Below are positions 56,150-64,000 of a stretch of 64,000 bases of DNA, in pieces. How positions within the stretch are numbered: position 1 is the first letter of the stretch; each line of letters starts with the position of its first letter. This stretch comes from Marsupella aquatica (lineage: Eukaryota > Marchantiophyta). A model generated the notes under the pieces. The model did no database searches, was not told the DNA's origin, and saw only the letters and a program-made list of their open reading frames with translations. Location: NCBI GenBank assembly GCA_973895155.1, contig OZ316898.1, forward strand, positions 14,632,001 to 14,696,000, in the 5' to 3' direction. A program made the position numbers and the translations under genes.

Positions 56150-59100
56150 ATGGAGTAAACCACATAGAAGGGTTTGCAAGAAGAATATGTATAGGCTTTA
56201 AAGCCAATGTTCCTGGCTCTACAATGAATAGTGAAAGTCAAAGCCCTTTGTATAAAGAATGTCATGAGGACCAAGAATATAAGGCCTCCTCTCAATACAA
56301 GATACAACACAAACCCTTAGGAACTAGTCAAAGCTAGAGTGCTGAGCATTTTGCATTAATGTAAGGTGACAAATCAAACTAAAGTTCTTTCATTGAACTT
56401 TTCTTTATGGACCCCCCATGAGGGGTCCCTTGCAAAATTCAAGGCACCAGAGCATGCCACGTCAGCAACACATGCAACAAACACAACAATTTGGCTTTGT
56501 GATTAAGAAACTACCCCCATCGTGTTTGCATCATTTTGGGCATAAGTTTTGTGACACCATGTCGTCAAAAAACACTGCAAAGGTTGTAGTATAAAGGATG
56601 CAAAAGGGATGTTTTTTTATTAAGGTGAACCCTAAACAATATAGCTAGGGGGGTTCCACAAACTAAGTTTGGTCATTTAGTGAAGATTTTCACTCATTGC
56701 CCTTTCATTGTTCACTATTCACTTTCGTAGATATTGTTTTCCACTCCTTTTCAACTAACACGAACAATGCATTTTGTTTGATAACGTATGAGTACTTCAT
56801 GTATGTTTTTGGCTTGAAAGGGCATTGCATGATTGTCTGATGTGTATGCTGGACAAACTGTTTTAATTATTTGTGCAAAAGTTACCTCTTAGAAACAACT
56901 TTTGTATGCCTGGGAGCAGCTATTGAAGGGGTAGATCTTCCCAATGATGAACAACAGGGTTTGATAATTTCTTATTAAACAAATGCCCAGGAGATAAACA
57001 CCGTATTAGACTAGTATTGTCTAGTTCTGGTCTGTTAAGGATAACCAATCTATTAGACAAGACGAGATAAATTCTGAGTTAACATTGAACAATCTGCAGG
57101 GATGGTTTGCAGTTGTTTTACTGGTGTCAAAGCCAAAGCAATTATATATTAGAAAGAAAAAGTTCATGAAATTTAATCACAGCTGGTGGATGTTACTTAG
57201 TATGAACTCTTCATCTCTTGCTTGTAGAGTTGTCATCACTTTGATTATGAAAGACTCATATAAGATTTGAAACTATGCTTTTACACTGATGTTCCATACC
57301 ATAGTGTTTGTGTGAGAATGTGGTCAATTGACGTGTGGATCCCATAGAGGTAAACTGGTGGCAACCTTAACATATTTGGAACTTGGTGTGAAAGTCTCCA
57401 CATTAACTATGAGCAAGAGTGTAGGGCACACAGCTGCCTTTCAACCAGACCAAAAAGGCAATTGTTTTCCCATTTCAACAATGCATACTAGCTAAAGATA
57501 CAAAACTGCCACCCCAAGAAGGTAGGCAGGTGTTTGGGGGGCTGGGCTGGAGTCAGCAGTTTCAGTGGCAAATATTTGCTAGACTCCACCTCTCAAAATA
57601 GTCTTCCCTCATTTTGGCTAGAGTTAGCTAAGTTTTCTGTCTTCCATTAGCCAATTTCTCATCTAGTAACAGACTAAAATATTAACTAAATTCTGACCAT
57701 AACTGACGGTCAGACATTCTTAGGTCTACGGAGATGTCAGAAATTAATCTACTAAAATTAGATAAAGTCAGAAATTAATCTAGTAAACTAGATAAAGAAT
57801 TTTCTTCGCATCTTCTCGTTCCTAAGTGACATGAGCCCAACTGGCAAACAAGAAAAAACATTAAAAATTAATCAGGGTGAAGGTGTCATGGCACACTTTC
57901 AAAACCTTTTCTTTCCCTTAGTGATGTGTAGAAAATAACAACCTTTCTCCACCTAAAAACGACAGGAATCTGAGCATAGTTTTTTTCTCTTAAGGTGCCT
58001 TCGCTGTCTCTTTCCCTCAATGTACACAATCATGTCTTCTATGACACATAGAGCCATTCCGAAAGAGGCTGGAGAAGCAAAAGTAACGGGGCTCTCAAGT
58101 GATCGTAAACGAGAAGACATCACGAGACTTCGCAGAGAGAGCGACGAACAATCATAAAAAGAACTGAAATTCCCGATGCCTTATGATCGAGGAGGAGGAG
58201 TCACGAAAAATAAGGTTAGGGAGGAATAAAATCCGAGAGCCATGAAAAAAACAATCTGTAAATATGGTTGGTGCATTTTGGCAGCTGTTTTAATGGCACT
58301 TCCGATCGAGCATTGATGATCGAGCATCGAGCAAGCGTCGAGTAGTTCGTTGCCCTTCACTGCATGTGGGCCCAGTTGTGTCCCGCGGGCCATAATTGCG
58401 TACCTGTCCATCCAAACCTACCATCGCTTTGTCATTAAGATCGAAGGAATCCCTTCGTCGTCGTCCTGTGCACCACCACCGCCCCATCTTTCGTTGCCTC
58501 CAATCTCGAGCGTCCTTCTTTCCCATCTACTGCCTAAACCCCATTGCAGTTCCTTGGATATCCCGTCGGAGGTCTCGTTTGTTTGTAGCTGCAGGCCGAA
58601 GTCCGCTTTTATCATCTTGTTCTTCTGAACTACACAGCACCCTGTACATCCAGGTGTGTCAAATAAGTGTGAAGTGTGAACTTACTGTATGTATATCGAA
58701 AGCACTCTGTTGGGGTATTAGAGACTCCCGCTGACCCCGCTGCTGATTGAGCAGTGCTAGGCCTTTTTGCTGGCGAGGTCGCCAGGTTTTCATGATCTCG
58801 TGTCGAGTTGTCTTAGGCGGCTGGGTACTTTGTTTGGTTGCTTTCCAGTGACTTGGAACGGTTGACCATGTTGTTTCGGTTGGGTCTGATTCGGTTTGAC
58901 GATTGACGCCGCACATTTCGCTGATCTCAGGGCTCTGCCTCTCACAGGTTCGACCAGCCCAAATCCTGAGCTGCTGGCATTTAATGATGTTCCCCGAGCT
59001 TGGCCGAGGAGCTTTCTAGGGGAGCGATCGGAATTGAAAGTGACTAGTATAGCACGGGCTATGTTGTTGGCAGCTGAGGATATTGACCTACAAGGGTGAC

Positions 59101-59868
59101 ACTTGGTGAGCGAAGGGTGTGGGCAGAAAGCAATCAACGGGAATCATATCAGAGTTTAGTGCACTACTAGGGCAATCCTCCAGAGCATTCGCTCCACCCA
59201 ACTTCATTTATGCCACCTTCTGTAGATCTCGTATGACGCTAGTTGCTGCCTCGCCATCACAAAGAGCAAGTGCAGCTCTGAGTCGCCTGATTGTAAGTGG
59301 AGCGGAGTGCAACTGGTGGTAATTAGAGCTCCGTCTTCATCATTCTAATATACGTTTTGCCCTCCCAGTTTACCAGCCGGCTAGCTCTACTGTACCTGCA
59401 TCTTTCCACGGCTGCGCTATTGTTTGCGGTGTCGTACGTCATCCGGGTTTCCAGGGTGGCCCTCGAAGTCTTCTCCTCAAATTAGCCAATGTGAGAGGCG
59501 TTGGTATCGTAACTATTTTTTGGTCGACGTGCTTCAAGACGTTGTGGACTGATTGAACCGTGCACCAGCCCGAGTCGTTGCCGAAGACTGTAGGGAGTAG
59601 TCGTTTGGACTCGTCTTGTATTCGAAGGATCTACCTCTTACTTGGCCTAGTTACATATATCATTGGTACAGCACATGCTGCACAGGTCTCCTTGTACTCC
59701 TACTTGGCTTCCCCTTCTTCAGTCGCGCAATTGATCCGTGTCCACTGCTATGAGATAGTGTGACCGATCAGATAGCTGCTCCTTGGCTTGGGAATTGTTG
59801 AAAGAGTTTACCACATTGTTTAGGACTTGGTAGCTTGTCCCAAACTAATATCTTTGAAACTGCACATC
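56150..59868. other. Intergenic DNA and GPAT upstream region
   Basis: No gene recognised. The last 1.4 kb is richer in GC and may hold the promoter and 5' leader of the GPAT gene, but I could not fix a TATA box or start site. Confidence 0.4.
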
Positions 59869-62494
59869 ATGGAGAGAGTATCCGCCTCGGAGGGACTTCG
59901 TTTAGTTCACATGAATGGAAGCGATGACCTCGACGGACTGTCATTCCTTGAACATCCTTTCGAGAGTGTTGAAAACTGTTCAATCGACGATTTAGCTGAG
60001 AAGTCCGTCGTATCGGATTTAGACGGTACCATCTTAAAGAGCTCCTCCTCCTTCCCATATTTTATGTTAGTAGCCTTTGAGGCTGGCAGTCCTCTCAGGG
60101 CCATTATCCTACTGCTGCTGTCACCCATTGCGTGGGTACTATACAACCTCGTCAGTGAGGAGCTTGGCATCAAGTTCCTTATTTACATATCCTGTGCAGG
60201 ACTGAAGAAGTCTGCCCTGGAGTCTGTGTCGCGTGGGGTACTTCCCAAATTCTATTTGGAGGATATGCACCCCATCTCGTTCAAGATCTTCACGTCGTGT
60301 GAGAAGAGAGTGGTGGTCACTGCCAATCCGAGAATTATGGTCGAGCCGTTCTTGAGGGATCATCTGGGTGTCGATACGGTTCTGGGCACGGAATTACGAT
60401 TTAGCAACGGCGGCTACTGCACCGGACTTACAACTTCTGCTGGTGTGCTTGTGGGTCTGGCAAAGGAAAGGGTCGTGAAGAAATACTTTGGGGATGAGCA
60501 GCCCGACATTGGGCTGGGTGATCGAGAGACCGACTACAACTTCATGGCTCTTTGCAAGGTACATCCGTTTCCCGTCATATGTCCTCCAGTGATTGAGTCC
60601 CAGGGCATTACTCTGCAATATAGTCCCCCACCGTAGACTACGGTAAGGGGAGTTTTCGATGGAATGGGCTGTCCTGTCTAAACTGTGACCGTAGTTAGCT
60701 CGTGCTTAGCTAATATGTTGAAGATCAGGGCCCTCTTCCACTTTTCCAGGCATGCTGTGCATCTTAGAGCCGCATAGTTTGCATGGTCCTCTTTTCATCT
60801 CCATTCGTCACGTTATAAGTCTTGAAGGAATATCGCCACTCAGGAAACCGGGATTTCAGGAGAGTTCAGTTATCGATTTTTGACAGGCTAGAGCTGATAG
60901 CTATGTAGATCCGATGTTGCACGGGTAAGGGATCACGTACCTTTATTTTCAGTTTCATGGATTGTCGCGAATATGTTCATTGTGGTCTGTGCAAAGGCGC
61001 GACGTGGTCTTCCATGGGTTAGAGGACCGGAGTGTTCGATGATATGATAGCTGAGCTCGTGGAAGTCAGGCGCATTACGACAAGAAGTAGACTTTGGATG
61101 TCGGTCCTTTCATGTCCTTTCCTGTCGCCAGGAGGGCCTAACGCGCCGAGAGTCACGGATTAGTACACTAGCCCCCTAGCCCTGCCCCCGACGTGTGCAT
61201 GACAAGCTGGTGCAAGATTTTATCGTATAAGACGGTATCTTGACTCGGTCTGGTTTTATAACATTTTGTTGGTCTTCTGTCCTCACCATAGCAAGCAAGC
61301 GTGAAATTCTCGTAGTGAATTGGTCTGCGGGATCGAAGGTTGTTGGTCCTGTAGAATGACTTCGTTCGTGGTGTAAGCTCATTGAGCGTCCTTCCACTTT
61401 GTCCTTCGGTTTTAACGGCTCAAATTCACCCCTCAGCCTGCCCTTGCTGGGGCACAGAATTCTGGCACTCTCACGATTGTAATTTCCCCTGTTCTCGTTG
61501 TTTTGAGTGGGTGTTTATCGTCTGCTCACTAGTAACACATGCATGTCCTCTCGAGCTAACTATCCATTTCATATTGTCCCATTTGCAGAAAGCCTATGTG
61601 GTTCTCAAGGAAAACAGTGCGCACCTTGCGCCTGTTCCGAAGGACCAGTACTTGAAGCCAATTATTTTCCACGACGGGCGTTTGGTCTGCAGGCCAACAC
61701 CTTTTATTTCACTCGTGGTCTTTCTCTGGGCTCCAATTGGGTTTATTCTTGCCATCTTGAGAATGGCCATCGGCATTTTGCTTCCGATGTGGTGGTCCCT
61801 TCCGATCCAAGCCTGCCTGGGGGTGTCAGTGAAGATTAGAGGAGTCCCGCCTGCAGCAGTGGGAGACAAGCAGACAAGGAAGGGAGTTTTGTTCGTATGC
61901 TCTCATAGAACTCTGCTTGACCCAATTTTCCTATCGATCGCTGTACGAAGGAGCGTCACCGCGGTCACATACTCCGTCTCGCGGCTGTCGGAGGTACTCT
62001 CCCCTATCCGGACCGTGAGACTCACAAGGGATCGGGTTCAAGACTCTAACATCATGGCGCAGCTCCTGGAGGAAGGGGATCTAGTGGTATGTCCAGAAGG
62101 TACAACGTGCAGAGAGCCATTTCTGCTCCGGTTTAGTTCCCTTTTCGCTGAGCTGGCGGACGATATTGTTCCCGTCTCGATGAAGTGCCATTACACAATT
62201 TTCCATGGCACTTCGGCAAGAGGATGGAAAGGATTGGACCCGTTCTTTTTCTTCATGAACCCGTCGCCAAGATACGAGATGACGTTTCTTCCGCAGGTCC
62301 CCTTCGAGCTGACCTGCGGTGGAGGGAAGAGTTCGCAGGAGGTGGCGAACTATATCCAGCGGATGCTAGCGAATTCGCTTGGATTTCAGTGCACAAACTA
62401 CACCCGAAAGGACAAGTACAGGGTTCTTGCAGGGAACGATGGTATCGTTCCAGAAAATAGAAATAATCACTTGAAGCGGACGAGGACTGTATAG
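59869..62494 (+). CDS. Glycerol-3-phosphate acyltransferase with HAD phosphatase domain (cutin type)
   Basis: Two exons, 59869-60558 and 61589-62494, phase 0 with donor AAG|GTACAT and acceptor TTTGCAG|A, give 531 residues. The N-terminal half is a HAD-like phosphatase: D-L-D-G-T at 50-54 and G-D-R-E-T-D with Asp 218 and 222. The C-terminal half is a PlsC acyltransferase: H-R-T-L-L-D at 336-341, [10 protein letters not shown] at about 398-407 and V-P-V-S-M near 424. Hydrophobic stretches at about 75-95 and 265-295 suggest ER membrane anchoring. In this land-plant family, enzymes that keep the phosphatase Asp residues make sn-2-monoacylglycerol from glycerol-3-phosphate and acyl-CoA for cutin; those that lost them make lysophosphatidate. 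By motif this gene fits the former (GPAT4/6/8-like). The ATG chosen is the first in frame; the open frame upstream lacks an ATG. Confidence 0.93.
60559..61588 (+). other. GPAT intron
   Basis: A single 1,030-bp GT-AG intron between the phosphatase and acyltransferase halves. No embedded gene seen. Confidence 0.85.
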
Positions 62495-64000
62495 GCCGGT
62501 CTCGCTGGAAGGCATCTACATGATCGTTGCCGGGTAAAGCTCGCAACCAGCAAAGCTGCGTTGGTGACTTGATCATTCCTGTATGTGAAATGCGCGTAGC
62601 CAAGCTCTCCACTGATGGACTCGCATCTGGCTACAAGATTTGTCAAACTGGGATCCAGACGGGGAAGGATTGTGTGCCAGAGGCGAGCTGGGCAGGCTCC
62701 GTATTTTGGGTCAATGTACCTCGTAGTGCCGCTACTGGACTGGTAGGGTTGCGTTGGATCGTCTTTGTTTTATTATCGCTTCTCCGTTGAGTATTGAACT
62801 CTTGTTCTTGGTGGGAGATACTCAAGCTATTTTGGGGTCAAAACTATGGAACTCTATATAGCTGCTTGTTCTTGTTGAATTTCTTCCACCCAGAGAAAGA
62901 GTTCCATCAACAAGAACAAGCAGCTAAACTGGACATACATATCAAGTAGATGTCGTTCATTTCTTTGAGACAGTAATTGACACAGACAACGATGAATCAA
63001 ATTGTGATTCGTTGCTCACCATTTGTCTCCCAACCAAAGATCAGGCAGGTTGAAATATAGATCCACTCTTGGACCGGGGAGTTCTGTGATCTAATTTTGA
63101 GTTTGAGGTAAATTCGCACGGATCAATTGATCAAGTTCAAACTCCTTCATGGATCTTGAGAGGATTCGCCTCTTCTTATTTTGAACTCTTTTTCAATAAA
63201 GAACTTACACGAGGAGTTTGATAATGAATATACACAGGTATCTTTAGTGAGCTCACACACCACTTCGAGAACTGAAAAGCTGGAAGAGCACCTACATGTT
63301 ATGCATGGGATTTTAAAGAAGTTCTTATAGAACTTAATTCGATCACTCCAATTTTGTGCATAGACTGAAGACATGAATGGATATAAGGGAGTTACGAAGA
63401 TTCACTCCCATATAGCATGTCATTCCTCTCGTGGCACCGGTTTGTAGATGGCGATAAGGTCGCCGAATTTTGAGGGCTCATGCCCACTTGTATTTTGATT
63501 GTAATGTTCCAAAAATGGCCGGGAAATGAAATTCAATCTTGAGCTGAGCTTAGTTTCTTAATTGACCCAATTCCTAGTCATGGATTGTCAGACACATCTT
63601 TGCCCTTTGAAATGTGAACTGACAAAGTGGACAAATCTTTACTCTTTGAAATGTCGAAAAGCTAGGCAACCAGTTTTAAGTGTCCAGGCAGTGCGTAATT
63701 TCGAATCCTTCACAATTCGAATCACTCCCAAACACAAGTCTGCCGTGCATGGGTTTTGAATGTTTGAGCGTTGGAACCCACATTTAACAACACTTTGTAA
63801 CACTTCTGGTGATTTAGTTGGTCGTGCCGGGGAGGAACTGTAAAACAACTGTATCATTTTTGAATGGTGTGCAAGTTGCAAGAATTTCGGTCTTTGCCGG
63901 CGTCCCCCGTTTCTTCGCCAAACCGTTACGCAAAGAATAAAAAAACCGAACATCCCGGAAGTAATTGATCGTAGTTCACTTAGTACAATTTGATGAAAAA
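62495..64000. other. GPAT 3' flank and intergenic DNA
   Basis: No further gene recognised. The only clear structure is the perfect hairpin at 62859-62926. Confidence 0.45.
62859..62926. repeat. Perfect 20-bp inverted repeat (hairpin) downstream of GPAT
   Basis: Arms TAGCTGCTTGTTCTTGTTGA (62859-62878) and its exact complement (62907-62926) enclose a 28-base loop. It lies about 365 bp after the GPAT stop. It could be a small fold-back element or a structured 3' RNA. A plant microRNA precursor would usually show some mismatches, so that is less likely. Confidence 0.8.

Overview
The window is nuclear DNA of a land plant. Three plant genes can be rebuilt with clean, phase-consistent splice sites: a plastid TPR protein, a RecX-family protein with an N-terminal extension, and a two-domain glycerol-3-phosphate acyltransferase of the cutin type. 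Plant-style telo-box motifs and plant transposon families (Copia, hAT/DUF659, MULE) support this. The gene-poor spacing and long stretches of decayed repeats fit a medium or large genome. I cannot name the species; a non-flowering plant is only a guess.

Layout: 1-3.4 kb is the 3' part of a decayed Ty1/Copia element. 3.4-16.6 kb is mostly anonymous DNA with an 18S rRNA fragment (5.48-6.02 kb), small tandem repeats, a fold-back and a 380-bp MITE-like element. 16.68-22.36 kb (minus strand) is a nine-exon gene for a plastid membrane TPR protein.

22,394-33,930 is the centrepiece: a complete 11.5-kb hAT-type transposon. It has an exact 8-bp target duplication (CCACTTCT on both sides), short imperfect terminal inverted repeats (CCCGGTTT...), GC-rich subterminal tracts, and three pairs of hairpin-forming subterminal repeats in mirror order. 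It carries an intact protein-kinase gene and a coiled-coil RING-like gene on the plus strand and a DUF659/hAT transposase on the minus strand. The kinase and transposase are read inward from opposite ends behind related leader sequences, and the genes converge on an array of fold-back repeats. The transposon landed 30 bp upstream of the TPR start codon.

34-37 kb is anonymous apart from a possible CXC (tesmin/TSO1-like) gene fragment. 37.18-40.48 kb (minus) is a five-exon RecX gene. 41,359-46,834 is a Mutator-like element with 125-bp terminal inverted repeats, a decayed MuDR-type transposase and a separate small ORF with an RNase H hybrid-binding domain. A 297-bp MITE with its own 8-bp duplication sits inside it; a 99% identical MITE, with a different 8-bp duplication, lies at 55,845-56,141. 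47-54 kb holds minisatellites and a decayed pogo/Tigger-like transposase. 54.3-55.8 kb is a diverged inverted relative of the GC-rich part of the Mutator-like element.

59.87-62.49 kb (plus) is a two-exon GPAT whose phosphatase and acyltransferase catalytic motifs are all present. The host genes (plastid TPR, RecX, GPAT) are not functionally linked to each other. The kinase, RING and transposase genes form a unit because they share one transposon.
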